A DNA stretch of 64,000 bases from Incurvaria masculella. Its lineage: Eukaryota > Arthropoda > Insecta > Lepidoptera > Incurvariidae. Position numbers and translations under genes: made by a program. The stretch is from the NCBI GenBank assembly GCA_946894095.1, contig OX335653.1:9801001-9865000 (forward strand), given 5' to 3'. Every line of letters begins with the position of its first letter. Within the stretch, counting starts at the first letter, position 1. The notes under the pieces were generated by a model that was not told the origin of the DNA, ran no database searches, and was given only the letters and a program-made list of their open reading frames with translations. This document shows positions 53,024 through 64,000 of the stretch, in pieces.

Positions 53024-54308
53024 TTAGGTTGGGGAAAAAGTTTCTTCGCATTTTTTAAGAAAATTCAAAACATTTTTTAATATGGTTTATTTACATTTAA
53101 CTAAAGTATGTAGGTACCATTTTGTTCGATAACTTTTTGCCATCTTGTAGGTAGGGACATGATCCCATTGCTATAGAAATATTGAGACTTCTGATCAATA
53201 TACCGCGACAAGTGGTTTTGGCAGTCCTCTCGTGATGTTAACCTGACACTGCCTAAAGAATTCTGAAGAGACCTAAACAGGTGGAAATCTGAAGGTGCAA
53301 GGTCAGGACTATACGGCGGATGCATTAACACCTCCCAGCCAAACTCTCTTAGTTTTTGCTGAGTGGCTAAAGATGTGTGAGGTCTAGCGTTATCATGATG
53401 AAAAACCACACCCCTTCTGTTGATTAATTCCGGCCGCTTTCTCTCAACTTCTTGCTTTAATCTCATCAGTTATTCGCAGTAGAGTTCAGAATCGATGGTC
53501 CTGCCTGGTGGTAACAGCTCATAATGAATAATGCCCTTCCAATCCCACCACACACACAGCATCACCTTGTTGCGAGTTAACCCGGGTTTCGCCACAGTCT
53601 GTGAAGCTTGACCGGCCTTTGACCACGACCTTTTTCGCACGTTCTTGTCGTACGTGATCCACTTTTCATCACCAGTTATCAGCTTCTTCAAAAATGGTTC
53701 GGTTTCATTACGTCGTAATAAAGAATCACAAATGAGTACACGGTTCATTAGGTTTCTTTCAGTGAGCTCGTGAGGTACCCAAATATCGAGCTTTTTTGTG
53801 TACCCAGTTTTTTTCAAATGCGCCAAAACTGTTTTGTGGTCAATTCCTAGTTCTTCAGCTACGTCGTAACTACTGATATGCCGATCTTGCTCCACTTTTT
53901 CAAAAATGGCATCCATTTTATCCGTAATAGGGCGACCAGAGCGACGTGCATCTTTGACATCAAAATTTCCGGATTGAAAACGCTTAAACCAAATTTGTGC
54001 TACTCTCACAGACACTGCACTAGGTCCATAAACATCGCTAATTTTTTTCGCGGCTTGCGTTGCATTTTTACCTTTTTTGTAGTAAAATTTTAAAATGTAT
54101 CGAATTTCTTCATTAGATTCACTCATTTTGACAGCACGAAAAACAAATGAGAATCACACATTTTCCTAATTTGAATTTGGAATTATGTTCTTTAAAATTT
54201 AAACTTTCAATGATACCAAAACCAGCCAGATACAAATAGTATAGCCAAAGAGATTTTATTACAAGTTCATACATACTATAATACGAAAAGACTTTTTCCC
54301 CGACCATT
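53024..54308 (-). mobile_element. Mariner transposon, nearly complete (about 1285 bp)
   Basis: The left end TTAGGTTGGGGAAAAAGTTT and the right end, inverted, AATGGTCGGGGAAAAAGTCT are imperfect terminal repeats of about 28-30 bp of mariner type. Length and ends resemble the cecropia/mellifera group (about 1.29 kb). The flanking TA target duplication is not clear, probably through mutation. It contains one transposase gene on the minus strand. Confidence 0.85.
53101..54126 (-). pseudogene. Mariner transposase with one in-frame stop
   Basis: From the ATG at 54126 the frame runs 218 codons, hits TAA at 53472-53470, and continues without shift for 122 codons more to the stop at 53101 (342 codon positions in all). 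The helix-turn-helix part lies in residues about 1-110 (NATQAAKKISDVYG, DVAEELGIDHKTVLAHLKKT). The linker motif is WVPHELTERN. Catalytic residues are in TGDEKWITYD, VVFHHDNARPHTS and SPDLAPSDFHLF, with 34 residues between the second and third Asp (D,D34D). The sole defect seen is a nonsense codon between the first and second Asp, consistent with a C-to-T change of a glutamine codon. It cuts and pastes its own ends in the nucleus when intact. Confidence 0.9.
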
Positions 54309-55407
54309 ACTTCACGATACTACTCCATGCTCTAAATCGCGCTCTCGTTGAGGTTAACTTCGTCAAATTAAAAGTTACAAAAATGGGAACTACCGCTTCA
54401 TGCATTAAATAGTGTAATCTTTTTTTCTCATCACCATAATCCTGACATTTACATTATTTCAATGAAATATATAAATCAAGCGTAATTTGAACAAGCTGGA
54501 TAGCTAAACTATAGTCCGCAAATCACAGGTTTTGATGGCCGGGATTTCGCGAAGTGAGGTTATTTGGCTTTCTGAGTGCCTTTGGGCCTTTTACACCATC
54601 GCATTGAATTTACGAATGTCGGACCAGCAATTGTCCGCGTTTTCCATCCAGTCCAATGTCGGATACATTATAATGAAGGTACCGGTATAGTACCTAGTTC
54701 CCATTAGGTGTGTCAGACTAATGTCGTGATAGTAGGTGTTGTATTAGCCGTCAGTCTATGTCCAGTTAGATGATAAATAAAACAATTTCACGGTCAACAT
54801 AGAGCGTTCGTGACTTGCGGGCTAGCGCATTAGGGAATTAGCAGAATGAAACTACCTTAATGTTGTCCAAAAATCAAAAAATTAAAAGCAGTGTTGGAAT
54901 GGATCAGATTTGAGAAAAAATGATGTACTCAGTTAAACCGACCGCTTGTCGGACCATATTGGGACGGACCCCCCGGCAGGTCGGTGAGGTGTTCAATGAC
55001 TAAATGCCATTTTGGAACCTGCAATCATTGCCGCTAACTACCGACCGCATACTTGTGAGAACGTGCTCGCTTACATATATTAACGTTCAGTTTCCTCTTT
55101 CACTTGGCAAATCTCTATGGTAATTATGGCTTTTGTGGCATTTAACATCGCATAATACTAATGAATTAATTTACAAAGCCTACCTCATTCATACAGAAAA
55201 GTTTCGTTAAATATTAACCATGAATACTTCCCAAATCAATAAAAGTGGCAGACTTGATTTGGAATACGAATCCAACACGAGCTTATATTTTCCTTACAAC
55301 TACATATATTATGTAGCATGTAAAGTAGGTAAGTCGTGGAATGTCGTGGTATTTCTTCCGTGGTCCTTGAAACTCGGTACGAAGAAGAACCTGACCGGTT
55401 CTTACCA
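54309..55407 (+). repeat. Mostly unannotated; SINE body fragment at 54540-54775
   Basis: ACACCATCGCATTGAATTTA, GCAATTGTCCGCGTTTTCCA, GGTATAGTACCTAGTTCCCA and the tail GTTGTATTAGCCGTCAGTC. The frame 55220-55417 has no recognised motif. Confidence 0.5.
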
Positions 55408-55490
55408 GCCCCTGTGAAAGTTCGAAAGCCCACGGGCGTCGTCAGGCACTTCATTGAGGGCCTGGCGCACGCCAATAGATAAATCACAGA
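55408..55490 (-). repeat. Type-C head fragment
   Basis: GAAAGTTCGAAAGCCCACGG, CGTCGTCAGGCACTTC and CTGGCGCACGCCAATAG are inverted type-C words. Confidence 0.55.
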
Positions 55491-55589
55491 ACAGTAATTG
55501 GGAAAAATCAAAGCATTTTTTATTGTTTATCTTTTTTTTAACTGGAATCCTTTGTACTAGCTTCGATTGGATTTAGCGAGTGTTTTGTC

Positions 55590-55752
55590 ATGGACAGGAA
55601 AACGGAGTGTGGGAAGACCACCCGCCAGGTGGGACGACGACATCAAGTGCGTCGGCGAAAAGCAGTGGTTCCGTACTGCTGAGGGCCGGGAGGACTGGAG
55701 AAAAATCGGAGAGGCGTATGTCGAGCTGACTGACTGACTGACTGACTGACTT
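55590..55752 (+). pseudogene. RTE-type LINE 3' end, copy 3
   Basis: ACAGGAAAACGGAGTGTGGG then a frame reading RQVGRRHQVRR-type sequence in one frame and PPARWDDDIKCVGEKQWFRT in the correct one, ending in TGACTGACTGACTGACTGAC. Only the last about 45 codons are present. Confidence 0.65.
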
Positions 55753-57434
55753 TTACAATTATAAGTGTAACTAACGAGATACAAACAAGTTGTTATAAAT
55801 ATTTGGCAATGTTGTGACAAGAGCAATGGAATTCGTGTGCCGCAGCCCGCCCGACTTCAATAAAGCCCGAGATCCGGCACTTTCGCGGCTTCTCCCACGG
55901 CACACTTGCGACCCGTTCTGGGCGGGGAACGCCCAAATATTCCGGTGATTAAAGTCGAGAGCCGCCGCCCAGGAACGCGTTACCTTCGTCGTACTTTCGC
56001 GAGCCGTGCCAATTCGATCTCATGTGGCCGTGCCTCCGTCGCTGGTGCCGCGGGGGCGTGCACCGATAATGCATGGATTTTAATGTTATTTATTATCTTA
56101 AATTAAATATCAACATTACTTCTGGCCTTTTACATTAAATGTTTATACTTAGGGATATAATTGCACCGATTGTATAAGTGTAGGTAGATAAACTAAGATT
56201 TAAAATAATGCGTCCCTAGCGTCTTGTTTTTGGTACTTTTTTTGTTAAAACTTTCCTTATAGTTTTAGTTTCAATTTTTTAATTAGATATAAATAGCAGA
56301 CTATGATTTGTATTGTGTTTGGCCGTTTAGATTACCTCTACGGAAGAAGAACCAAAAAGTAACTTGCATTTTGTGTGTGTATTTCACAATTGTGGACATA
56401 AAAATATGTTATGTAAACCCGTAAAGTTTCTTTGCGGGTTCTTCGTTACTAGGTTGTTCGAATCCGCGGATCTTTTGTGACGTAACTTAGTGTAGTTTAA
56501 CTACCAAAAAGTTTTAATAAATGAATTTAAATGAAAAATAATAGGTAATTTTAATCTTTCTATCGAGTCAGGACTTTTCCGTTGTTCGCCTATTACGAAT
56601 CGTATGAAACGCAAAAAGAGAAAAATATTACACTAGTATGTTTTACATATGCCATGGTTTATTTTGAATCCCTAGCCAACTGGCTAAGCAAAGATAAAAC
56701 AAATGACACGTGTAAGCAGCCGTCCTACTGACGATTCTGGGGAAAGTTTTGAAGGTTGGCGGCTAGCTCGTGGCAGCTAGTGATAATGTCTTCATACAAT
56801 ACGCATTGTACTTACCTACACGGGAAAAGAAACACCTACACACGCCATATATGGAGGCATCCATCATATAACAAATGATCGAACGAACAACACAACACTT
56901 CCAAAAATGGTCACCAAAGAAAATATTGGTGTAACATACGACAAAGTTGTTTGCAGTAAGTTCTACACTTTTTGTACGATCACAAACAACCAGTTTTAGT
57001 TAAATGAAAACAGTAAAGTTTTTTTAGGTAAATATGACGAATGCGCTGGTTTTCCAAACCATAAGTGGTATGCCAATTACTTCGAAAACAGTATATTTTC
57101 TGCACACAGTGACTATAGCATAACGTTTACAATTAATTATGTAAGCACAGCTACTTTAAATCTATGCTACTGACGGGAAAAAATAAATACGAATCCGGGT
57201 TTGTGATATACATCTAATGGAGGAAATAAAGAAACTGAAACTGAAACTAAAACAACGTCATTAGTGGTTTTTTTATGTCAACGTTCTAAAGTAAATCAAA
57301 CAGTACTTGCTCAGTTAGAAAAAATATTTGAATGAAGTCGACCTAGGACTGGATCTAGCCTCTGATGCAAATTTGCTTTAACACCACCCAAATATTTGAC
57401 TGCCGGTAGTTGAATTCTTAGTTACGAATACAGA
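55753..57434. other. Mostly unannotated; GC patch 55845-56070
   Basis: CCCGAGATCCGGCACTTTCG, CACGGCACACTTGCGACCCG and GCCGCGGGGGCGTGCACCGA form a CpG-rich block of about 220 bp with no supported exon. 56100-57430 is AT-rich. Confidence 0.35.
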
Positions 57435-57512
57435 AGGCCTATTCCTGGAATTCTGTGCTCAAAAATCAGGAATATTTCAGTCAAGAAAACTGGTTAGCCG
57501 GCGGTTTTCTAG
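57435..57512. mobile_element. Foldback MITE family 2, left half only
   Basis: AGGCCTATTCCTGGAATTCT, GTGCTCAAAAATCAGGAAT and TCAAGAAAACTGG. Confidence 0.65.
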
Positions 57513-58414
57513 GAGCCAGTGGAGGAACATAACATACGCCTGCCTCCGAAAGGTTTACATGCTGTATTTCAGTGTAAAAAATGTATTTCTTTAATTAATG
57601 TATCCTTGGTTCTCGAGCGATTGTACATTCAAATCATAAACATGTCTGTTAATAAAGCTTAAGTGGGTTATAAAATGTATTTGCGCATTGTTTCAAGACG
57701 GTGCACATTGTTTTCTATGACGAAGCACTCGGCGCAGCCACCGTGCCGCCAGTGGAGCATCTCACGTGCCGTTAAATACAATAAATTCGAATGACGGTGC
57801 CTCCGTCTAGCCCGCGCCCCCTCCTCAACTGCCACGTGAATGGCGTGATTAAAATTTTACCAAGAGGCGGTGACATACCCACGGTCGCTCTAAACAATAA
57901 TACGTTGTCCCCGATTTCAAGACATGGGAACATCAAATGCAGTTGTCACTTTGAAGGCAGTCTAGGCAGACGCTTGTATCACCTTGTATTAAGAATAATA
58001 AAATCTTGAAGGTGAATATTAAGACGACTACCTCGCTATTCGAACATGAACTGTTGCATACCGCATGGATTGTAAATTTTGTGTATTCATGTGAATTTAG
58101 TGTTTTATCTATGTTTTTGTTAAAATATTGACAAACACTTATGTAAACTTAGACTAAGTGGACGTTGAAAAAAAAAACAGCGGAGTTTCTTTCCAGTTCT
58201 TCTTCGCTGTGTTTTGTTTTGCTGAACTGGCCAATGCTAATGTCTATGGTCTATGGGTGATGAATAAACAATACAATACAATATTTAGTATTTACGTGTC
58301 AAGCGACGTTCCATTTCCTAAAATCGGCTATGAAGTGAGGATATGTTCTTAAAAGATAAAAAGCTGGTTTGCTTTCTGATTCGAAATAAACCTTTAAATT
58401 GACCATAGTCTTAG
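57513..58414. other. Unannotated
   Basis: 57725-57850 is mildly GC-rich. No supported feature. Confidence 0.35.
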
Positions 58415-58880
58415 CAATCTAACATCGGTAGGATTTATTTACACTCATTTATCAGCATCGCACTTGTTCTCGGATTTTTATTTATGCAACCTGTCATGGA
58501 TAGCTAATACCACACAACTACCGCTATGTTAGCCCAATACACCACATTCCCGAAGGAATTAGGTGCCATGCCAGAACCTTTCCTTTACGAGCACGGCTAC
58601 TTTTAACAGGATGGAACACACGGACAATGTTTATTGCCGCTTCAACTATCTTTTCATCCAATGCGATGGTACCAACCCAGGCGGGCTTAAACCCTACCAC
58701 CTATTAGGGGAAGGGGACCTGAAGTTTGACATGGATTCCGAACCATGGGTCAGCTTCCATTCGTGACGGAATGCACGTATCCAACTCAGGAAGAGAAAGA
58801 AAGTGGTACATGAACGGGGCGAGGATTTGAACCCAGACCCCTGGTATGCTAGCCACGCCACTAGGCTACGACTCGCTCAA
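58415..58880 (-). repeat. tRNA-headed SINE (type A) plus 60-bp flank, left arm of an inverted pair
   Basis: The SINE reads right to left: head with GTCTGGGTTCAAATCCTCGC inverted near 58820-58840, body, and tail near 58490-58520. Beyond the tail 58415-58480 is the inverse of 60320-60381. Bases 58415-58522 match 60275-60381 with two differences. Confidence 0.8.
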
Positions 58881-58984
58881 GGATGAGGCTGTTGTCAAAT
58901 GAAAACTATAAATTAAGATTTTTCAAAATCCTCTTTGGCTAATGCAATTGCATGTCCTCATCCACACTAATATAACTGTTAAGG

Positions 58985-59220
58985 GTGTGTTAGCAACTGA
59001 TTGCATTCAGTTCCATAAGGGCGTAAGTGAAAGTACATTAGTACTTCCATCTATGAGTACGGCGGGACTGAACTAAATGGAGAACAGGGACGATTTTTCA
59101 TTCCCGCTTTGACCACGGGAAAGGGACGCACTGATTCATAAAACTCAGAAGAGATAGAAAGTGTTGCATGAACGGGTCATGACCTACGGTACGCGTGCCC
59201 AAGAGCCACGGGCCGCTCAA
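58985..59220 (-). repeat. Degenerate type-A SINE
   Basis: TTTTTCATTCCCGCTTTGAC, GTGTTGCATGAACGGGTCAT and AAGAGCCACGGGCCGCTCAA are inverted body and head words, with much of the body lost. Confidence 0.5.
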
Positions 59221-59699
59221 ATGCAACGATGCACGATGCAACCCAGAGATAGAATGCACCCACTAGCCGAGTAAGAATAAGTCGTTGTGAGTAGGTCGTA
59301 GTATGGGCGGGGTAGGGTGGAGGCGGGGTATGTCCCATATCGGGGTCAGCCAGCGCGGGGGTCACGCTACTCCCAGGGAGATCCGGTCTCTAGCTGGAGA
59401 GTCGTTAAGGCACAACACTGTTTCAATAACGCATGTTGTATTGTTAACTCAAGCCCGGCGACACATGACTGTGGGCATTTACTATTTGTGGTACACTTTC
59501 GTCTGCAGCGTGAGTCCGATATTTTCAGACTTTCTAATTCGGTTGGGCGCGTCGAGATAATTTGAAGTGCCTACATAATATACATATTTGCATACTTGAC
59601 TGGGTAAGAGATACTCAATATTCGCGGTGATGTTCCGCTAGAGTGATTTTGGGTGAGCGGATCTAGCTGAGTGAAAGGGTTTGGAGAAAAAAGGACAGC
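59221..59699. other. Unannotated, moderately GC-rich
   Basis: 59300-59400 has GGGCGGGGTAGGGTGGAGGC. No supported frame. Confidence 0.35.
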
Positions 59700-59917
59700 A
59701 GGTCTATTCCTGGCATTCCGTAATCAGGAATCATGAATCCTAAGTCGCTTTTGTAGTGGTTTTCAAAGCGATTTTCTTGACGAAAATATTCCGGAGCATA
59801 GTTTTTTTAATTAATCAAAGTTTTCCGTCGAAAAACTCGCTATGAAAATCGCTATAAAAGCTGTTTTCTAAACTCAGGATTCCTGATTCCTGATTACTGA
59901 ATGTCAGGAATAGACCT
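59700..59917. mobile_element. Foldback MITE family 2, copy 5
   Basis: AGGTCTATTCCTGGCATTCC left, GAATGTCAGGAATAGACCT right, with CAAAGCGATTTTCTTGACGA and CGCTATAAAAGC inside. It ends a few bases before the next SINE. Confidence 0.8.
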
Positions 59918-59924
59918 AAAGCTC

Positions 59925-60430
59925 GTGGTTTAGGGGCTAGAGGACTTGACTTTCGTGCGAGAGGTCTGGGTTCAAATCCTCGCCCCGGTCATTCGCCACT
60001 TTATTTCTCTTTCTGAGGTGGATAAGTGAATTTCGTTACGAATGTGAGCTGTTCAATGGTTCGAAATCCATGAAAAACTGTAGGTCCCCGTAGGTAAGTT
60101 TAAGCCTGCCTTGGTTGCTACCACAGTATTGGATTAAGCTCTAGTTGAATCGGCAATGAACAATTGTCCGTGTTTTCCATCCCAGTTCAGTGTAGCCGTG
60201 CTCATAAAGGGAAGTTCCTGGTACAGCACCTAATTACTTCGGGAGTGTGTGTTAGCCCAATGGCTAACATAATGGTAGTTGTGTGGTATTAGCTATCCAT
60301 GACAGGTTGCATAAAGAAAAATCCGAGAACAAGTGCGATGCTGATAAATAAGTGTAAATAAATCCTACCGATGTTAGATTGTGTATCATAAGTTGTGTGG
60401 TATTAGCCATCCTCGTCAGATTCCATAAAA
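59925..60430 (+). repeat. tRNA-headed SINE (type A) plus 60-bp flank, right arm of an inverted pair, and an extra tail
   Basis: Head GAGGTCTGGGTTCAAATCCT, body GTAGCCGTGCTCATAAAGGG, tail TATTAGCTATCCATGACAGG. Then AATCCGAGAACAAGTGCGAT to TTAGATTG (60320-60381), the inverse of 58415-58480, and a second short SINE tail TATTAGCCATCCTCGTCAGA. Confidence 0.8.
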
Positions 60431-61132
60431 ATAAAACTATATTATAAAATAAAATCGCTAATATTATTATGAAGTAAATGTATCAGACTTCTCTTTCATT
60501 TTGTGAGGTCAAGTTTAGTGATGTTTATGCCTTTTAGCTTTATTTTCCTTCATCTCTTAAGGTTTGAACATGTACTGTTTGAAGCTGTATCGTTTTTAAT
60601 GCGAAATTAACATTTTAAGCCTAAAAATAAAAATAAATGGGCAGAATCAGGCAAGTCTGCTCGTATCAATTACAGCACACGTAAACGTTGGAATGTTAAA
60701 ATAAATATAATTATTGTCTTACTATTTTAACTACGAGAGTTCGCGTACCTACTCATTTTTGTGTAAAAATCCGATGTACGTGTGTTCGTAACTATTCTCT
60801 TAAACGGCTCGACATAATTTAATGAAATTTTGATTTTGTCCTTATGGGGTCACGATAGATGGCCTCATAAGGACAACATAATAATACAGATGTTTTTTTC
60901 TAATCTGACCGTTGGCACGTTGACACGCCTGCGAAGGTGTCTGATCACATTTTACCGGACTCTGCTCGGGTGAATGTTCAAAACGGAATTGACCCGAGCG
61001 GAGTCAGGAACCTCAGTTGTTAATAAATAAGAATCAAAGAACTATGTTAAATAAATGAAATAAAACACTAACCTGCGCTAAATTTGCTGCCATTTTGTTA
61101 AAAGTTTTAATTTAATTTCATATTATTTTCAG
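60431..61132 (+). other. Intron end; GCTCGGG hairpin at 60950-61015
   Basis: AT-rich. ACCGGACTCTGCTCGGGTGA pairs with ATTGACCCGAGCGGAGTCAG. 61112-61132 is the pyrimidine-rich tract and AG of the following exon (ATTATTTTCAG). Confidence 0.5.
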
Positions 61133-61235
61133 ACGGTGTACCCACGAGGCTAGCGGCGCCGGAGGGGACGGCGGCGGCGGAGCGATGCGACTCCGGCACG
61201 TGCTGGCTATAGGCCTCCTCCTCATCCTACACACG
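61133..61235 (+). CDS. Exon with 5' UTR and signal-peptide start of an unidentified secreted or membrane protein (coding part 61185-61235)
   Basis: The acceptor ATTATTTTCAG|ACGG and the donor CACACG|GTGAGA bound a 103-base, GC-rich exon. The ATG at 61185 opens 17 codons up to the donor, phase 0: MRLRHVLAIGLLLILHT. Arg-rich start plus a leucine-rich core is a typical signal peptide, so the product should enter the secretory pathway. Upstream in the exon the frame stays open without ATG, so a start in an earlier exon cannot be excluded, but the hydrophobic core right after this Met supports it. No further exon was recognised before base 64000. Family unknown: the mature protein is not in the window. 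Confidence 0.6.
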
Positions 61236-64000
61236 GTGAGATCTCCACTCTCATCATTAATCCCTAGCTACACCGCTGGTGGCAACGCTTACGATAGTAC
61301 GGGAGAGGCAATCGAATCTCATCCATATAGCGGCATCGTAGCCACTTTTTAGTGATAACACATGCATTGACAGTAGTGCCGGCCAGTCAGTTCCCTTGCG
61401 AATTCGATGACTCCTGATGATCTCAAGTTCCAACGACGCGTAAGAACACGTAACAATTCCACAAGATGTTATTTAGTGCGGCGAACATTAAATATTGTAA
61501 GCGGACTAACTTTAATAAGTGCATATAACTAATACGTCGCTACGCTGCAGCTATACGGAGAAGTCTCATTCGCCACTAACTTCCTTTCTTACTGGATGGC
61601 TGGTCTATACGTCACCTATATATAAAGTCGTGTCACTATTGTTTAAGATGGCTTTGACGATTGCATGTTCGTCTGATCGTTGCATACATATATTGCATTT
61701 GTATTTATATTTTTCATTGAACTAGACATGGGTGGTTAGGAAATAGACCTAGCGTTATGATATTAACATAATATTTCTCATATTGCACGGCTTACTTTAT
61801 AAACAGCTTCAACATATTTTATTCACTGCAATAGACCAACACTGTTAACCGCATAGGATAGTTAGCATAGTTAGAATGTAAAGACATACAGAGTGAACTG
61901 ACGCATGAGATTAAAATAGTTTTATACAAAATGTACTGATTTTTTTTAATCAAAAGAATTTCTAAATTGCTATTTAGCTTCTTAATAATGGTCTTAAGTT
62001 ATGTTTTAAGTTTAACTTTGAAATATTAAGGAAAATATAAGATCCGTTTTTTACCATTAAAAAAGGGTTTTTGACCGGGTTTTTACTCCCGTTAACTTAA
62101 CAATCTATCAATGTACAGGCTTTCTTTACGGAAAACTAGAGAAATCATAAATATTTCACAAAAAACCTTACACATCCCATGGGCGCGACTCCAATGTACT
62201 GATAACGATTTGAGAATTGGTCTCATCGGGCAGATGCGTTCCATCTCTCTCTAAGTAGCGATAGTTGTTCTTGAGTTGACGTCTCACTCCCAAAATTTGT
62301 TCGTCTTGTAACACAGCGCGCTATGCTAGGTCTATGGTTAACCCTATCGCCAAGTAAGTGAAGACGGGTATCTACAGGTAGTGTGCTGTGTGGGTTCCAG
62401 CATTTAAGGCTCCATATGACGCTAATCTCTAATATTTTGCTTTTATTTTTATTTTATCTCAGCGTCTTACAAATAAGCAACCGTAAAAAAAATTCAAAGT
62501 TTAGACTATTTATCTAGTGTATGACCGTAAAACCGTTTTAATGAGTTGCATATATTCTAGACTGACTAGGGTTTTACTAGGTTTTCAAGCCGGCGCTTGG
62601 AAACTATAAAAGATTTAGATAATTTTCTTTTTTGTGGGACAAGATCACATAATTATCTAGTGAATTAACATGAAAGATATATTAATTCACCTTAAAAAGT
62701 AGACTTTACAGGTCAAAAACCTAAATTTCGCTTCATCGCGCTCCATTTCCACTCGCATAAAACAATGAACCCTAACGAAAACTCAATGCTTCCGGAGATT
62801 GCCATTATCGTTTGTTTGCTGAACGCTGGATTCAGTTGGAGCCTTAATAAAAATATTTAAGCTCCCATCGTTAATAAAAGGATTAGATGAAGGAGGCAAT
62901 CAAAATTAAGCGTCTTGGGCCAATGCTAAGACAGTAGGTGTCATTTTAAGTGATATAAAATAAAGTTTTACGTCGAATCCGTACCATGACCAACCGCATT
63001 AGTCGAACTACATATTCAGAGTCAAACCGAGCCCAGCGAAGCTAATCTCGAAGATGTATGTAACACTGGGATGTCAGTGACGTTCGATCTAAAGCTTGCA
63101 TGCAAGCTGTATGTTCTGTATGATATAATAACAGCAATGCAGTGTCATGCTAGATTCCATAAATATCGAGATATTCATTAACTCCGCACGTGCTAACAAC
63201 GTGCGTGCGTAAATAATTTATATTGTCACCTGTTGAAACGAAACGAATCTGTACTTGTAAAATAATGTAAATCGAGTACAGTTGCACTAAATGTACCAAC
63301 TTATACAGAACGTTGCAAATTATTAGGCAATCTAAAGTGATTTAATTAGAACTTTAAATTTACCATGTTACAAATTAGTAAGATTTGTTACTGCATATGG
63401 GTATGACCTTCACAAGAATGATGTTTTTATTTTTTTGTTTAAAGTGGCAAATTTCTCAGAAACCATTATAAAAAAAAACTGTGGGCGGTAGGATTATAGG
63501 GGTTTTTTTATTGTTGTAAGTATTTGTCATATGACGGTCGGTGAAGTTTATTGTCGGTTCTTCGTTGTCCGTGGTAATTGAACCGTCTTGTAAAACGACG
63601 ATACAAGAGTGTCTGCCTAATTGAGGAAAATATAACAAAACCAGTTCCGCGGCTGAAAAGATTCAAATATTAAAAGAAAAGAAAATCCCTTTAATGTTCT
63701 TCATTATGAAACTGATCAAGAGTGTTCTCTAACGTTGAAATTTTATTTTTCATGTAATTGATAGTGGTGATTACTTTTTCTTAAATGCTTTAATGATAAT
63801 TAAATGTAGAAAAGCTTTTAAAAGCTTGAACATGTTAACAAACCACGCCAAGCTCCATATCTTCCAAGATAATTTATAATCACCGATTACTGATTGCCGT
63901 GAATAGTCGAGCGGTGAGCGAGGCGGCTTTGCCCGAGCATTGAAATCTATTCAACGGAACGGACGGTGCGTGCGCACTGGAGGCCAATTCTGGGGATTCC
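61236..64000. other. Intron following the signal-peptide exon
   Basis: 61385-61500 is repeat D (see 6705-6890). 61730-61830 may be a diverged inverted SINE (GGGTGGTTAGGAAATAG, GCACGGCTTACTTTATAAAC). 62388-62412 has GTGCTGTGTGGGTTCCAGCA, a type-C word. The rest is AT-rich with no supported exon. Confidence 0.4.

Overview
This window looks like nuclear DNA from a moth or butterfly. That is inferred from its content: two lone signal-peptide exons with insect-style splice sites, TTAGG-type telomeric repeats inside a transposon, mariner, BEL/Pao, Ty3, RTE and R2/R4-type element remains, and a dense set of short repeats of the kind I associate with lepidopteran introns. No complete host gene lies in the 64 kb. 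Almost everything is intron or intergenic DNA filled with mobile elements in different stages of decay.

Layout. 1-3.5 kb: BEL/Pao retrotransposon on the minus strand, running off the left edge and broken by a frameshift. 3.5-7.1 kb: SINE and LINE fragments, including two LINE 3' ends meeting at a TGAA microsatellite. 7190-7318 (minus): a first coding exon with a signal peptide and the start of a lipocalin (ApoD-like) fold. 8-18 kb: SINEs, two foldback MITEs side by side, a mariner fossil, RTE 3' ends and a C-rich tract. 18-20.5 kb (minus): wreck of a Ty3/gypsy element. 21.5 kb: a palindromic Penelope-like terminal element with a 16-bp target duplication. 22-32 kb: many SINE and MITE copies, a perfect 20-bp hairpin and a candidate TATA promoter at 29.38 kb. 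33.0-33.52 kb: GC-rich, ATG-free segment ending in a good splice donor, a candidate promoter and 5' UTR exon on the plus strand. 34-52 kb: repeats, including a MITE carrying telomere-like repeats and most of the eight copies of a GACG-bearing family. 53.0-54.3 kb: a nearly intact mariner with one in-frame stop. 58.4-60.4 kb: an inverted pair of SINEs sharing a nearly identical unique flank. 61133-61235 (plus): an exon with splice acceptor, 5' UTR, ATG, a 17-residue hydrophobic leader and donor.

The two host genes are divergent: the lipocalin-like gene reads left out of the window, and the signal-peptide gene reads right, perhaps from a promoter at 33.2 kb through an intron of about 27.6 kb. 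The most interesting theme is the SINE population: three unrelated heads (tRNA-like, 5S rRNA-like, and a third GGGCCC-containing head) are fused to one shared body and tail, which suggests repeated replacement of the promoter module on one retroposed body.

Limits: everything was read by eye. Boundaries of decayed repeats are approximate to tens of bases, and repeat family names come from motif recognition without a database search.
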